Below are positions 7,760-17,974 of a DNA stretch of 58,322 nt, one piece after another. The notes below the pieces were generated by a model. It saw only the letters and a program-made list of their open reading frames with translations. It was not told the origin of the DNA and made no database searches. Made by a program: the position numbers and the translations under genes. The stretch lies in contig CAMCQY010000006.1 of NCBI GenBank assembly GCA_945877135.1, positions 1 through 58,322 on the forward strand. The letters run 5' to 3'. Source of the stretch: Candidatus Kuenenia stuttgartensis. GTDB taxonomy: Bacteria; Planctomycetota; Planctomycetia; Pirellulales; UBA1268. Numbering within the stretch: the first letter of the stretch is position 1; every line of letters begins with the position of its first letter.

Positions 7760-10132
7760 CTACTGCGCGGGGGGCTGCGCTGTCGGTGAGGCCGGAGGCG
7801 GGGCAACCGGCGGCAGGGCCGCAACGGTCATGATATCGACCAAAAGCCGGCGGATGTCGCAGTTGTTTGCCACGAATCGCTGCCGCAGCGGTTCCAGCGT
7901 GTCGGGGCCCCAGGCCCGCACGGGCTGTTTGACAAGCGCGTGGAAGAGTTGCTGGACGAAGGCTTCCTGGGCATCGCGGCTGGTGGCGATGGTGGCGGCC
8001 AGTTCACGGGCCCCACGAAACGTGGCCTGCTGACCCTCTCGGGGCAGGTACGAACCCGAGGCGTCGATCGGCTTCTCCACGGTGCCGCGGCTCTCGGCTG
8101 TCCGGTAGCGTCCGATGGCATCGAACTCCTCCAGTGCGAAGCCGAGCGGATTGATCATCGTGTGGCAGGTTTGGCAGGCCACCGAACTCGTCTGCAGCGC
8201 CACCCGTTCCCGCGTGCTCAAATCGGGATGGAGGTCGGGCGCCAGTGGGGCGACCGCCTCCTGGGGTGGCTTGAGGACGTTGCCCATCACGCTGCGGGCT
8301 AGGAACACGCCGCGGTGGATCGGCGACGTGGCTGCCGCATAGGAGAGCACGCTCGCCATGTAGGGATGCGACAGCACGCCCGCGCGGCGGCCGTCGTCGA
8401 GTCGGACGCGACGAAAAGCCGCATCGGCGGGGAGTTTCGCTCCATAGAGCGGAGCGAGCCGGCCATTGAGATAGACCTCATCGTCGGTGAAGAGACGGCG
8501 GAAGTCGGAGCCGCCCGCTCCCCAGGCTACGTCGTCCACAAACAGTTCCAAACTCGCCCGCAGATCGGCGGCGATCTCCGGCGAGAATTCCGAATAGCGG
8601 GTCTTGTCCTTGACGATCTCGGGGGCGTGATCCACGCGGAGCCAAGTGAAGAGGAAATCGCGAAGCTTCGACCTGGTGCGACGGTCGTTCGCCATCCGCT
8701 CGGCCTGCCTGCGCACCTGCTCTGCCGTGATGAGTTGGTTCTTGGTGGCGGCATCCCAGAGAGGCTGGTCGGGAATCGAATCCCAGAGGCCGAACGAGAG
8801 TCGCGCTGCGGTCGCGAAGCTATCGGTATTTCCACTCGCGGCCGCCTCGGTATGGAAGAGAAACCGCGGCGACCCCAGCACGAGCAGCATCGACCGCTTG
8901 AGCGCAGCGTCGAGGTCGGGAGCATCGGCGAAAGCCCGATCGACCACGAGCGTTCGCACGTGGTCGGTGAGCGGCCGACGGAAGGCCCGGGTGGCGAAGG
9001 TCGTGGCGAACTGTTTGAGTTTGTCGGCCCGGTCAGGGCTGTCTCGCTTCGTGTGGGCGAGGTGCTCGATGTGGTCGATCGCGTAGTCGGCGATCTCCAC
9101 GCTGGCGGCCGTGGCCGCGGCGAACCATTCCGGCGACACGCTCGTGCCCCGCTCGTAGCCGATCGACTTGTCGTCGGGCGGAAAGGGTGTCTTGACGACG
9201 AACACCTCGGCACTGTCGTGCGGAATCAGGTACCGCTCGGGCACCGTTTCGAGCACGCCGTGCGGCGGCCTCCAGAGCAACTGCATCGAGGCGTGGGTGG
9301 AGTGCTCGTTCTTCTTGTCAACGCCCTGGTTGGCCTTCGAGAATTCGAGCCGCAGCGGATAGCTACGGCCACCGAGGAGCAGGATGTTCGCCTTGTATTC
9401 CGTGTCGTTGCCCGACCTCACGTAGGCATCAATGAGCGGCGGCTCGTACCATGCCGTGTTGAGGGCGAGCTTTGCGGAGTGATCGGTGCGGATCACAAAC
9501 TCATACACGCCCGTCTCCGGTGGCACGATCGAACCAGTCCAACGAATCGCGAAGCGGTTGGGCTGGAACCGCTCTGGGTCGGGGCCCTCGAGGCCGAAAT
9601 CAAAATCAACCTGAGGGTCGATCTGCTCGTAGACGAGGCCTGTCTTGCGATTGAAGTCGCGCGTATGGAAATATTCCGCCCGCAGGCCGCGGCGGTCGTC
9701 GATGCCCGGGCCCCGATTACGAAAGCTGGCGATCAGGTCGGCGGCGGTGTTCTGATACTGCCGGACCGTCAGCCGGGAGAGTTCCACCCGGGCAGGCCGG
9801 TTGCGGTCGCGGGCCACGGCCGAATAGAAGGCGCCGTGGATGTATTCCGCAACCTGCCGGGCTGCGTCGGCAGCGACCGCCGAAGGATCGTCCTCCGGCA
9901 TCGTCTCGTCGATGTAGGCGGCCAGTTGATTGACCGAGCGGTCGCCGACGAGCGGTGCGGGCACGTCTGGCGTGCCGGCACCCGCATCGCCGTGGCAGCG
10001 GCTGCAGTGCTCGCGGTAGACGGCCAAGCCGGGGTGGTCGTCGGCGGCGAGCAACGCGGCGGACAGCCAGAGGCATGCCACCGTTCCTATTCGGACGAGC
10101 GAGGTCAGAGAGGTCGCGCGAATATCGGGCAT
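7760..10132 (-). CDS. Cytochrome c / PA14-like / DUF1587-DUF1592-DUF1588-DUF1585 protein
   Basis: A 790-residue exported protein. The ATG at 10132 gives [12 protein letters not shown] then a hydrophobic signal; a TTG three codons upstream is also open. Near residues 35-45 is CSRCHGDAG, a c-type haem site. Next come [14 protein letters not shown] (DUF1587-like) and a stretch resembling PA14 ([29 protein letters not shown]). The DUF1592/1588/1585 block follows, with [26 protein letters not shown] and [19 protein letters not shown], the second CXXCH. The family is typical of planctomycetes and usually paired with DUF1552, as here. A role in periplasmic electron transfer linked to glycan oxidation is an inference. 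Confidence 0.87.
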   Translation of the reverse strand: MPDIRATSLTSLVRIGTVACLWLSAALLAADDHPGLAVYREHCSRCHGDAGAGTPDVPAPLVGDRSVNQLAAYIDETMPEDDPSAVAADAARQVAEYIHGAFYSAVARDRNRPARVELSRLTVRQYQNTAADLIASFRNRGPGIDDRRGLRAEYFHTRDFNRKTGLVYEQIDPQVDFDFGLEGPDPERFQPNRFAIRWTGSIVPPETGVYEFVIRTDHSAKLALNTAWYEPPLIDAYVRSGNDTEYKANILLLGGRSYPLRLEFSKANQGVDKKNEHSTHASMQLLWRPPHGVLETVPERYLIPHDSAEVFVVKTPFPPDDKSIGYERGTSVSPEWFAAATAASVEIADYAIDHIEHLAHTKRDSPDRADKLKQFATTFATRAFRRPLTDHVRTLVVDRAFADAPDLDAALKRSMLLVLGSPRFLFHTEAAASGNTDSFATAARLSFGLWDSIPDQPLWDAATKNQLITAEQVRRQAERMANDRRTRSKLRDFLFTWLRVDHAPEIVKDKTRYSEFSPEIAADLRASLELFVDDVAWGAGGSDFRRLFTDDEVYLNGRLAPLYGAKLPADAAFRRVRLDDGRRAGVLSHPYMASVLSYAAATSPIHRGVFLARSVMGNVLKPPQEAVAPLAPDLHPDLSTRERVALQTSSVACQTCHTMINPLGFALEEFDAIGRYRTAESRGTVEKPIDASGSYLPREGQQATFRGARELAATIATSRDAQEAFVQQLFHALVKQPVRAWGPDTLEPLRQRFVANNCDIRRLLVDIMTVAALPPVAPPPASPTAQPPAQ

Positions 10133-10350
10133 GACGTCCAACCATCAGGCGGGTGAATGGGCAGGCACCAGTTTTCAGGGGTATTCTATCCAGGTCGTAC
10201 AGTCGACGAAATCGGCCGCAGACTGCGACCCTTCCCGCTGACCCGTTGGCTGCCGGAGTTTCGGCGGAAAATGGACCGTGGCGGTAGTTTTTTGCCACTC
10301 GGCGTCCTACGTTCGTGATGAGAGATGCCACCAGTTCAGGAGGCCTGCCC
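10133..10350. other. Divergent intergenic region between two large cytochrome genes
   Basis: About 218 bp separating the DUF1592-type gene (minus) from the giant dehydrogenase/cytochrome gene (plus). A 5-bp hairpin GTGGC...GCCAC with a T-rich loop lies near 10279-10297. A strong Shine-Dalgarno AGGAGG sits at 10338-10343, seven nt before the ATG at 10351, which decides the plus-strand start. No other feature is visible. Confidence 0.5.
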
Positions 10351-13300
10351 ATGATGCGGCGTGTTCTGTGTCGATGCTTTCCTGTCACTGTGCTCTGGCT
10401 GAGCTGCCTCGCGGCGGTCGCCGCCGAGGTACCTGCTGGCTTTCGGCCGATCTTCAACGGCACGGATCTCGCCGGCTGGTCGGGCGAACCGGGCCGCTGG
10501 ACCGTGGAGGACGGTGCCATCACGGGCTTCACGACCGCCGAGAATCCGCTCAAGCACAACACGTTTCTGGTGTGGGAGGGGGCAGGCCCCGATCGCTTTG
10601 CGCCCGACAACTTCGAACTGCGACTGAAGTATCGTTTTCGGACCGGGGGCAACTCCGGTATCCAGATTCGCTCGCTCGTCTTGGATGCAGTGCATCCGTG
10701 GTGCGTGGGCGGCTATCAATACGACCTCTCACCAGGCGGAGACATCGACGGGCTGCTCTACGAGGAGAGAAGTCGGCGCAGCCTCGGCATTCCGCCGGGA
10801 GTCGCTGCTGTGATCGCGCTCGACGGCCGGCGGTGGCGGAGCGGCGTGCTGGCCGACGAGGCACGGCTGCGGACGATCCATCACAGAAACGATTGGAACG
10901 AGGCCGGCATCCGCGTGGTCGGCAATCGTATCGAGTTCACGAAGAATGGCGAGAAGGTGGTCGAGGTCGTCGATCACGATGCGGCGCACCGCAGGCTCTC
11001 GGGCGTGATCGCCCTCCAACTGCACGTGGGCGGTCCGATGAAGGTGCAGTTCACCGATGTCTGGCTCAAGGATTTGCCCGCGGCCTCGGACAAGAACGAC
11101 CCGAAGAGCGGGCTTGTCTCATCAGAATCGACGCCCGTCGCCGCCGATGCGCTCGATCTCGGAGCGGATTCTGTCCGCGGCCATGCCAGTCGGGCTCTCA
11201 TCAAGCATGACGGGAAGGTGTTGGGCTACGCGCTGCCATGGAAGCCGGGGATGTCGCGAGTCTGGCCGAACGAGAACGACCTGCAGGCGTTCGCCGATGG
11301 GGAGTCGGCGTCGGTCGCCCTCGAGTCGCCGTCCACGGACGACATCGCCGCCTGGAAGTCGCTCGCCGAGAGGCATACGGCGCGTTGGCTCCTGCCCCCG
11401 ACGATGACGATCGTGAGTCGTCAGGCCAACGGAACAACGGCACGGCTGCCGCTGGGGCACGAAGGTGGTCACTGGCGGCTCGCGTCGCTCGTCACCGGCA
11501 CGCAGACGGCTGAAAAGCCCAATTCCGGCCAACTGCCTCGCGACGGCGACCTGCGGAGAGATCTCAAGGTGCCGGCGGGATTCTCGGCGACGATTTTCGC
11601 CCGGCCGCCGCTGATCAACTATCCGGTGTTTGTCTCGGCGGCGCCGGACGGCACGCTCTACGTGGCGAGCGACGGCAATGGCTCGACCGCACGGGAAAAG
11701 CATCGTGGGAGGATCGTGCGGCTGCGGGATATCGACGGCGATGGCCGCGCCGACGAGTCGGTGGACTTTGTGCCCGATGTTGACAGTCCGCGGGGCGTCG
11801 TCTGGGATCATGACCGGATCTACGTGCTCCACCCGCCGACGATCAGCATGTTTCGTGATGGGGATGGAGACGGCGTGGCCGAGGAGCACAAGGTCCTCGT
11901 GGAGAACCTCGGTTTCGGTCTCGACAACCGCTCGGCCGATCACACCTCCAATGGCCTGGAACTCGGCATCGACGGCTGGCTCTATGCGGCCTTGGGTGAC
12001 TTCGGCTGCTTGAACGCCAAGGGCACCGACGGCCGAACGCTCACGCTCCGCGGAGGCGGCGTCGTCCGCGTGCGGCCCGACGGCAGCGGGCTGGAAGTCT
12101 TCGCCCGCGGCACCCGCAACATCCTCGAGGCGGCCGTGAGTCCGCTGCTCGATCTCGTTGCCCGCGACAACACCAACGACGGCGATGGCTGGGACGTGCG
12201 GTTCCATCATTTCACCGGTCTCGACGACCACGGCTACCCACGGCTGTACAAGCATTTTCGCGACGAGTGCGCCGCGCCGATGGCCGATTACGGAGGTGGG
12301 TCGGGCACGGGCGCCGCGTGGATCGACGAACCGGGCATACCGGCTGAGTGGAACGACATGCCGTTCACCTGCGACTGGGGCCGCAACTGGGTCTATGGCC
12401 ACCGGCTCACGCCAGACGGGGCGACATTCAAGGCCGATCAGCGGGAGTTTTTCGGTGCCACTCGGGTGAATGATCTCGATGTCGATGCCAATGGGGCGAT
12501 CGCGGTGACGAGCTGGCGCGGGGCGGTGTTTCAGTGGAACGGTCCCGATGTCGGCTATGTCGCGCGGCTCACGCCGGACGGCTATCAGCCGACCGCTGTG
12601 CCAGACTTCGACACGATTGAGGTGCCAGCATTGCTCGAGGTTCTTGGCGGCGCGAGCCACCGTCGGCGGTTGGAGGCGTCGCGGGCGATCCTCCGTCGCG
12701 GGCTCATCGGCGCTGCCCGTCCGGGGCTCGAGGCCTTGGTGGCCGATGGCTCGCAGCGGTTGGCCTCCCGCGTGGCGGCAATCTATACCCTGGCGCAGGG
12801 ACTCGGTCCCGACGTCAATACGGTGCTCGTGAAGCTGGCTGCTGACCCGTCGGTGGCCGCCTGGGCGATCCGGGCTCTGGCCGATCATGTGCCCACGGCC
12901 TCCCAAGCCATGACTGCCGCTGCTGCACGGCCCGTCATCGTGGCGGGGCTGGCGAGCCCTGACGCCCGCACGCGGCGTGAGGCTGCCCGCGCGGTCGCTC
13001 GACTCGACCTCAAGACCGATGCGGTGGCGGTCGTGCCGCTGCTCGACGACCCCGATCTGATCGTGGCCCACACGGCGCAGCAGGCACTCAGGTCTCTTGG
13101 CGCCGCGGATGCCTGCTTCGCGGCGATCGATGATCCTGCTGCCCCCGTTGCCCGTCGAGCCGCCGCGCTCCGCGTGCTCGGCACACTGCACGACGCTGCC
13201 GTGGTGGATGGGCTTGTCTCCCGGCTGAGGGCCGTTCCTGCCGGAGATCGCGACGCGCGGCGCGGCCTGCTGACGGCCCTCTGCCGTCAGCACTTCGTCG

Positions 13301-14637
13301 AGAGCGAGAAATGGACCGGCGGCTTCTGGGGCACCCGCCCGGATACCCGCGGCCCGGTGCACCAGCCCGAGGAGTGGGGCGAGTCGAAAAAGATCGCCGC
13401 CGCGCTGGAGGAAGCCCTCGTCGCGGCCGACGCCGACGACACGGTGTTTCTGGCGGGACAATTCGCCCGGCATCGGCTCAGGTCGACGCCGGCCAGCGAC
13501 AAGCTGATCGCCATGGCCGAGGCTGATCCGGCTGTCATCGACACGTTTGTGCGGCAGTTCGGCGGTGACGAACCGCCGCCCGCGAGTGCGGTGCCCCTCC
13601 TGATCAGGGCGGCAGGCGACACCTCAAGGACGGCCGGCATCCGTTGCGAGGCTGCGCTGGCTCTCGCACGAGGCGACAGCGCGGAAGGCATGGCGGCGGC
13701 GATCGATACAATCGCTGCGATGTGGGACGTGCCGCCGCCCGACCGCCTCATGATTGAGAAGGCCCGCCATGTGCTGCTCTGGTCGCCGAAGCTGGAGAAG
13801 CAGATCGGCTTCCTGATCGAGCGGGCCGAGCGGATGGATGGCCGCGGGGCCCTCCTCGCCGATGGCTGTCTCTGCCGTCTGACGGGCCGGGTTCCGGCTT
13901 CCCCGGCAACCCGCAAGCAGGCCGCTGACGTGCTGCGGGCGGGCCTCGCCTCTGGGGAAAAGCGTGCCCGGCAGATCATGGAGGCGATGCGGCTCACCGA
14001 CGAGAAGGCCATGGCCCCCGATCTGCTCCGGATCATCGACGCTGCGGCGGCCAATCCAAGCGACGCGAAGGCCGCCGATCTTGCCAAAGCTGCGGATGGC
14101 ACGCTGCGGCATCTGAAGCTCGACGCCGTCAAGCTTCGTGCCGAGTCGCAGGCTGTGCGCGTGCCGCTCAAGGGACTGGCCCGCGAGCAGGTGATCGAGC
14201 AGGTGACCGGCCTGAAGGGGGACGTCTCGCTGGGCGAGCAGCTCTTCACGCGGCAGGGCTGCGTCAAGTGTCATTCCGTGAAACCGGGCGAGCCCCTCAA
14301 GGGGCCGAGCCTGGCCAATACCGCCGCGATCTACAAGCGTCCCGACCTCGCGTGGGCTGTCCTCGACCCCAACAAGTCGATCGCGCAAGGATTTGCCACC
14401 ACCATCTTCACGCTCGACGACGGCCGCGCACTCACCGGCTTCGTGGTGGTGGAGTCGGCGGACCACGTGGCGATCCGCGACGCCACCGGGGCCGAGCACG
14501 ACATACCCACGGCATCGATCGAGGAACGCACCACGTCGCCGGTGTCGGTGATGCCGGCTGGTCTCGTTGATGACCTCACCGCGGCCGAGTTTGCGGCGCT
14601 GGTTGATTACGTGGTGTCACTCAAGCCGCTGCACTGA
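10351..14637 (+). CDS. Giant exported DUF1080 - PVC-type dehydrogenase - HEAT - cytochrome c fusion protein
   Basis: A 1428-residue protein. The start at 10351 is preferred over the in-frame GTG at 10315 because AGGAGG precedes it and the signal peptide (RRVLCRCFPVTVLWLSCLAAVAA) then begins at residue 3. Domains in order: DUF1080 (residues ~27-240, FRPIFNGTDLAGWS ... LQLHVGGPMKVQFTDVWLKD); a linker; a beta-propeller-like dehydrogenase segment (~380-760, FVSAAPDGTLYVASDGNGS, DHTSNGLELGIDGWLYAALGDFG); an alpha-helical HEAT-like part (~770-1270); and a C-terminal cytochrome c with CVKCH at about residue 1305. Such fusions are planctomycete/verrucomicrobial and are thought to oxidise sugars or other substrates in the periplasm. 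It is transcribed divergently from the DUF1592 gene. Confidence 0.88.
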   Translation: MMRRVLCRCFPVTVLWLSCLAAVAAEVPAGFRPIFNGTDLAGWSGEPGRWTVEDGAITGFTTAENPLKHNTFLVWEGAGPDRFAPDNFELRLKYRFRTGGNSGIQIRSLVLDAVHPWCVGGYQYDLSPGGDIDGLLYEERSRRSLGIPPGVAAVIALDGRRWRSGVLADEARLRTIHHRNDWNEAGIRVVGNRIEFTKNGEKVVEVVDHDAAHRRLSGVIALQLHVGGPMKVQFTDVWLKDLPAASDKNDPKSGLVSSESTPVAADALDLGADSVRGHASRALIKHDGKVLGYALPWKPGMSRVWPNENDLQAFADGESASVALESPSTDDIAAWKSLAERHTARWLLPPTMTIVSRQANGTTARLPLGHEGGHWRLASLVTGTQTAEKPNSGQLPRDGDLRRDLKVPAGFSATIFARPPLINYPVFVSAAPDGTLYVASDGNGSTAREKHRGRIVRLRDIDGDGRADESVDFVPDVDSPRGVVWDHDRIYVLHPPTISMFRDGDGDGVAEEHKVLVENLGFGLDNRSADHTSNGLELGIDGWLYAALGDFGCLNAKGTDGRTLTLRGGGVVRVRPDGSGLEVFARGTRNILEAAVSPLLDLVARDNTNDGDGWDVRFHHFTGLDDHGYPRLYKHFRDECAAPMADYGGGSGTGAAWIDEPGIPAEWNDMPFTCDWGRNWVYGHRLTPDGATFKADQREFFGATRVNDLDVDANGAIAVTSWRGAVFQWNGPDVGYVARLTPDGYQPTAVPDFDTIEVPALLEVLGGASHRRRLEASRAILRRGLIGAARPGLEALVADGSQRLASRVAAIYTLAQGLGPDVNTVLVKLAADPSVAAWAIRALADHVPTASQAMTAAAARPVIVAGLASPDARTRREAARAVARLDLKTDAVAVVPLLDDPDLIVAHTAQQALRSLGAADACFAAIDDPAAPVARRAAALRVLGTLHDAAVVDGLVSRLRAVPAGDRDARRGLLTALCRQHFVESEKWTGGFWGTRPDTRGPVHQPEEWGESKKIAAALEEALVAADADDTVFLAGQFARHRLRSTPASDKLIAMAEADPAVIDTFVRQFGGDEPPPASAVPLLIRAAGDTSRTAGIRCEAALALARGDSAEGMAAAIDTIAAMWDVPPPDRLMIEKARHVLLWSPKLEKQIGFLIERAERMDGRGALLADGCLCRLTGRVPASPATRKQAADVLRAGLASGEKRARQIMEAMRLTDEKAMAPDLLRIIDAAAANPSDAKAADLAKAADGTLRHLKLDAVKLRAESQAVRVPLKGLAREQVIEQVTGLKGDVSLGEQLFTRQGCVKCHSVKPGEPLKGPSLANTAAIYKRPDLAWAVLDPNKSIAQGFATTIFTLDDGRALTGFVVVESADHVAIRDATGAEHDIPTASIEERTTSPVSVMPAGLVDDLTAAEFAALVDYVVSLKPLH

Positions 14638-14656
14638 CGGAGACGAACGTCGGCGG

Positions 14657-15091
14657 TCACTGCTTGGCTTCGCCGAGCGTGCCGCCTTCGAGCGCGAAGT
14701 CGTGCTTGTTCAATCCCTCGGTGATCGTCAATTCGAGTGTGGTTTTTTCGTTGTAGCGATCCGGCACATACTCGACGTAGCGGTCGATCATCACCCCGCT
14801 TCCGGGGTTCAGGGGGTCCGGCATCTTGCCGTCCTTGCGGCTCGCATTGATCACGACCTTCACCGGCACTGGCGAGGCCGTGATACGGTAGCGACCGGCG
14901 ATGATGCCCCCGCCGCCGCTCTGCCCCTTGCCCGTGGAGGGGATCAGCATGATCGTGCCCTTCTCGATCGGCACGCCATCGAGCGTCACGAGCCCCTCCA
15001 TCATCGGCTTGGATTTTCCGCAACCGGCGGCGGCCAGACAGAGTGCCGCCACGAGGCAGGCGGCGTATGGAAAGCGACGGAAACGCGGCAT
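14657..15091 (-). CDS. Small lipoprotein, transthyretin/carboxypeptidase-regulatory-like
   Basis: A 144-residue protein with a lipoprotein signal: hydrophobic stretch then AAAGCGKS, giving Cys24 as the lipidated residue. The mature part starts MMEGLVTLDGVPIEKGTIMLIPSTGKG and includes IIAGRYRI and VKVVINASRKDGK, a short beta-sandwich pattern found next to DUF1559 genes in planctomycetes. It lies 47 nt downstream of the DUF1559 gene on the same strand and is probably cotranscribed. Function is unknown. Confidence 0.8.
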   Translation of the reverse strand: MPRFRRFPYAACLVAALCLAAAGCGKSKPMMEGLVTLDGVPIEKGTIMLIPSTGKGQSGGGGIIAGRYRITASPVPVKVVINASRKDGKMPDPLNPGSGVMIDRYVEYVPDRYNEKTTLELTITEGLNKHDFALEGGTLGEAKQ

Positions 15092-15138
15092 GTTCGAAAG
15101 CTCCGTGATGCGGTGTGCAGGGGGCGGTGTGGGGCGTT

Positions 15139-16146
15139 CTATCGATCAGCCCCGTTCATCGTGCCCAGCGCCTGCCACGTGGCCTGGTCAATCGTGTCGG
15201 AGACGAATTGCACGGCGCCGTCTACAAACGCGGCCTGCACGCCGCCGGAATGATGGCTGCGGGCGGCGTAGACAAAGGCGCTGCCGACTGCCTGGCAGGG
15301 GAGAAACGGCGGGTTGTTGGTGCAGGAGTAGTTCGGTGCGACGTACCAGTTCGCGACCTTGTCAAACATCGCGTTTGGCGAGATCGAGGCATCGAACTTA
15401 CAGTTCGCCACCTGGCCGCGGGGATCGACCGGCGAGCCGGAATCGGATGTCCACATGTTGATTTCCGACATGAGGAGCGTCTTTGAAAGGCCATCGGTAA
15501 TGTTCCGAAACCGGGCCGCCTCGGAGCCCTTGTAGCCGCGAGGATCAAACGGTGAACTGCCGGAGTTCGAGGTGGCGGTCTTGTTGAACGGCCCGATGAA
15601 GGTCTTTCCGGATACCGTGACGCTGGTGCCGTTCACCGCGTAGTTCGACCGAGGGGCGTAGAAGGTGCCGACGCCAGCATCCATGGCGAAATAGGCTCCG
15701 GGTCTGTCGCTCGGGCAGTAGTAGATCGGCAGACGACGCGACAGCGGTGGCGAATTGGACTTGTCGAGTTGGTTGCTGACGTTGAGGCCCCACTTGGTCC
15801 AAGGCTCGGTGTAGGTGTACTTCTTGGCCAAATCGCCCTGCTCCATGTAGGGCCAGAGGAGGGGCTGCCAGGTAGTGCCGATCAAAGGCCAGCCGCTGCC
15901 CGCCAGCGGCAGGACGCCGTAGACGTCGTGGTAGGTCTGCATCGCCAGGCCCCACTGCTTGAGCGTGTTGCTGCACTGGGTCTGCCGGGCCGCCTCCCTC
16001 GCCGCCTGAACGGCCGGCAGAAGCAGGCCCACGAGCGTGCCGATGATGGCGATCACGGCGAGCAGTTCGACCAGCGTGAAGCCGCGAGGGCTAGCGTGTG
16101 GAAGCCCTTGGTGGGACTCGTGATCGGATGTGCTCTGTTCCCTCAT
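15139..16146 (-). CDS. DUF1559 protein with prepilin-like N-terminus
   Basis: A 335-residue protein. The start chosen is ATG at 16146, with GGAG about 9 nt upstream; a longer frame to 16371 adds 75 residues of non-conserved sequence and is rejected. Residues ~22-50 read [19 protein letters not shown], a type IV prepilin/pseudopilin N-methylation site with hydrophobic helix. The rest has the DUF1559 pattern, including [32 protein letters not shown] and, near the end, [20 protein letters not shown]. These proteins are expanded in planctomycetes and probably exported by a type II/IV-like system; their role is unknown. The lipoprotein gene follows it. Confidence 0.88.
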   Translation of the reverse strand: MREQSTSDHESHQGLPHASPRGFTLVELLAVIAIIGTLVGLLLPAVQAAREAARQTQCSNTLKQWGLAMQTYHDVYGVLPLAGSGWPLIGTTWQPLLWPYMEQGDLAKKYTYTEPWTKWGLNVSNQLDKSNSPPLSRRLPIYYCPSDRPGAYFAMDAGVGTFYAPRSNYAVNGTSVTVSGKTFIGPFNKTATSNSGSSPFDPRGYKGSEAARFRNITDGLSKTLLMSEINMWTSDSGSPVDPRGQVANCKFDASISPNAMFDKVANWYVAPNYSCTNNPPFLPCQAVGSAFVYAARSHHSGGVQAAFVDGAVQFVSDTIDQATWQALGTMNGADR

Positions 16147-16428
16147 ATCACTTCTCCAAACAGTGTCCGTGTCAACGCCGCAAAGAGCCCCCGGTAGAAA
16201 AAATATCGACTGCCCGATCGGGCGGCAACGATTGACCGCCGCGAGTTTTCCGAAAACGTTAGCAAAAGAAATCGACTGCGACGCGAAGTTCGTGGAGAGT
16301 GATAGGGCGGCCAGCAGTACTGCCGACGCGTCGGAGCCGGGTTTTCGCGGTGGGGACTGGGGCGGTAGCATAGGCGTCGGTCAGGGCAGAACAAGGGAAG
16401 TAACAGAGCACGCGATGAAGGGAAAACC
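16147..16428. other. Divergent intergenic region, 282 bp
   Basis: Spacer between the DUF1559 gene and the Gfo/Idh gene. It contains a perfect 12-bp palindrome GCCCGATCGGGC at 16212-16223 and a GTTTTCCGAAAAC palindrome about 23 bp further on, both candidate operator sites. AGGG lies 7-8 nt before the ATG at 16429. No open reading frame is convincing. Confidence 0.4.
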
Positions 16429-17787
16429 ATGAACCAGCACGCTCGTCAGACCGCGACGGCAGTCTCCCGCCGCACGTTCGCCGTCGGCGCCGCCACCGCC
16501 ACGGCGGCTGCGGCCGTTGGCACCGGATTCTTCGCCTCCCACGGCTACGGTGAGCCGCCGGCAGAAGGACCCGCCGACATGCTCAACATCGCCGTCGTCG
16601 GCCTCGGCGGCCAGGGGGCCGCGAATCTCGGTGGCGTGAAGAGCCAGAACATCGTGGCGGTCTGCGACGTCGATGATGTGCGGGCCGGCAAGGCCTACGA
16701 GCAGCATCCTGGAGCCACGAAGTTCACCGACTTCCGCAAGATGTTCGACGCGCTGGACAAGCAGATCGACGCGGTCGTGATCAGCACGCCCGACCACACG
16801 CACTTTCATCCTGCCTGGTGGGCGATGGAACGGGGCAAGCATGTCTACCTGGAGAAGCCGCTTGCCCACGAGGTGGAGGAGGTGCGACGACTGACGGAGG
16901 CTGCCCGCAAGAAAGGCCTCGCCACGCAGCTCGGGTCGCAGCGGCATGCGGTGAAGGGCCTGCGCGACGGCGTCGAGATCGTGAAATCGGGCCTGCTCGG
17001 CACGATCAAAGAGGTGCACTCCTGGATCGCCAGCGGCCGCGGGATGCCCACCATGCCGGACATCGCGGGTGAGCCACAGCCGGTGCCCGCCGGACTCGAC
17101 TGGGATCTCTGGCTTGGACCGGTGGCCGAGCGTCCCTACACGAAGGGCTTCGCGCCCTACGACTGGCGATTCTGGTGGGAGTTTGGCACCGGCGAGACCG
17201 GCAACTGGGGCTGCCATATCCTCGACATTCCGTTCTGGTCTCTCGACCTCGCGCATCCGGTGCATGTCAGTGGGAGCGGGCCGGAGCCCGACCCCAAGCG
17301 GACGCCAAAATCGCTCGCCAGCCGGCTCGACTTTCCGGCACGCACGGGGGCGAACGGAAAGGCATGGCCGGCGGTGAGCGTGCACTGGTACCAGGGACGG
17401 CCGCCGGTGCTCGAGGAACGAGGCATCGACGGCAAGCTCGCGGAAAAGAAGAACACGCTCTTCATCGGCACCGATGGGATGCTGCTCTGCGGGTTCGATG
17501 CCTGGTCGCTCCTGCCCGCCGAGAAGTTCGCCGGCTACGAGGGCCCCAAGCAGACGATCCCGAAGTCGCCGGGCTTTCATCGCGAGTGGCTCGACGCCTG
17601 TCGCGGGGGGGGCCCAGCAACGTGCAACTTCGACTACACGGGGCCGCTATCGGAGAGCGTGCTGCTGGCCAACATCGCCTACCGGGTGCAGGGGGAGTTT
17701 GACTGGGATGCGGCCGCCATGAAGAGCAGCCGCGACGACGTCAACGCCATGCTCCGCCGGCAGTATCGCCGCGGCTGGGAAGTCTGA
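16429..17787 (+). CDS. Gfo/Idh/MocA-family oxidoreductase, Tat-exported
   Basis: A 452-residue protein. The N-terminus has SRRTFAVGAATATAAAAVG, a twin-arginine signal, so the enzyme likely acts in the periplasm. The Rossmann domain starts LNIAVVGLGGQGAANLGG, with VAVCDVDD as the end of the second strand. STPDHTHFHPAWWAMERGKHVYLEKPLAHEVEE contains the family EKP motif with its catalytic-region lysine. The C-terminal domain has WEFGTGETGNWGCHILDIPFW, common in planctomycete members. It probably oxidises a sugar or sugar derivative with NAD(P), though exported members may keep the cofactor bound. A run of eight G occurs near 17604-17612 within the frame. Confidence 0.87.
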   Translation: MNQHARQTATAVSRRTFAVGAATATAAAAVGTGFFASHGYGEPPAEGPADMLNIAVVGLGGQGAANLGGVKSQNIVAVCDVDDVRAGKAYEQHPGATKFTDFRKMFDALDKQIDAVVISTPDHTHFHPAWWAMERGKHVYLEKPLAHEVEEVRRLTEAARKKGLATQLGSQRHAVKGLRDGVEIVKSGLLGTIKEVHSWIASGRGMPTMPDIAGEPQPVPAGLDWDLWLGPVAERPYTKGFAPYDWRFWWEFGTGETGNWGCHILDIPFWSLDLAHPVHVSGSGPEPDPKRTPKSLASRLDFPARTGANGKAWPAVSVHWYQGRPPVLEERGIDGKLAEKKNTLFIGTDGMLLCGFDAWSLLPAEKFAGYEGPKQTIPKSPGFHREWLDACRGGGPATCNFDYTGPLSESVLLANIAYRVQGEFDWDAAAMKSSRDDVNAMLRRQYRRGWEV

Positions 17788-17974
17788 GCGGTTTTCGTCG
17801 TTCTCTCGTAACCAGTTCTCGGGGAGAGTCTCCGATGACTGCTGTTTCACGTGTCGTCTTCGGGATGCAGAAGCGGGATAACGCCGCCGGCACGTCAGAC
17901 TGGCCCAACCGGGCGCTCGACTGGCTGGCTCCGTGGCCGCGGGCTGTAGGGGCGCGTGGTGTGGCATCGGCTTC

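Noticed and set aside
11122..13473. A 783-residue minus-strand frame opposite the dehydrogenase/cytochrome fusion.
   Set aside because: High-GC antisense shadow; the plus strand has clear domains, haem motif, signal peptide and AGGAGG.
17597..17616. Possible phase-variable G-tract in the Gfo/Idh gene.
   Set aside because: The run is eight G in a GC-rich gene, the frame is intact and no repeat-linked regulation can be argued from one sequence.
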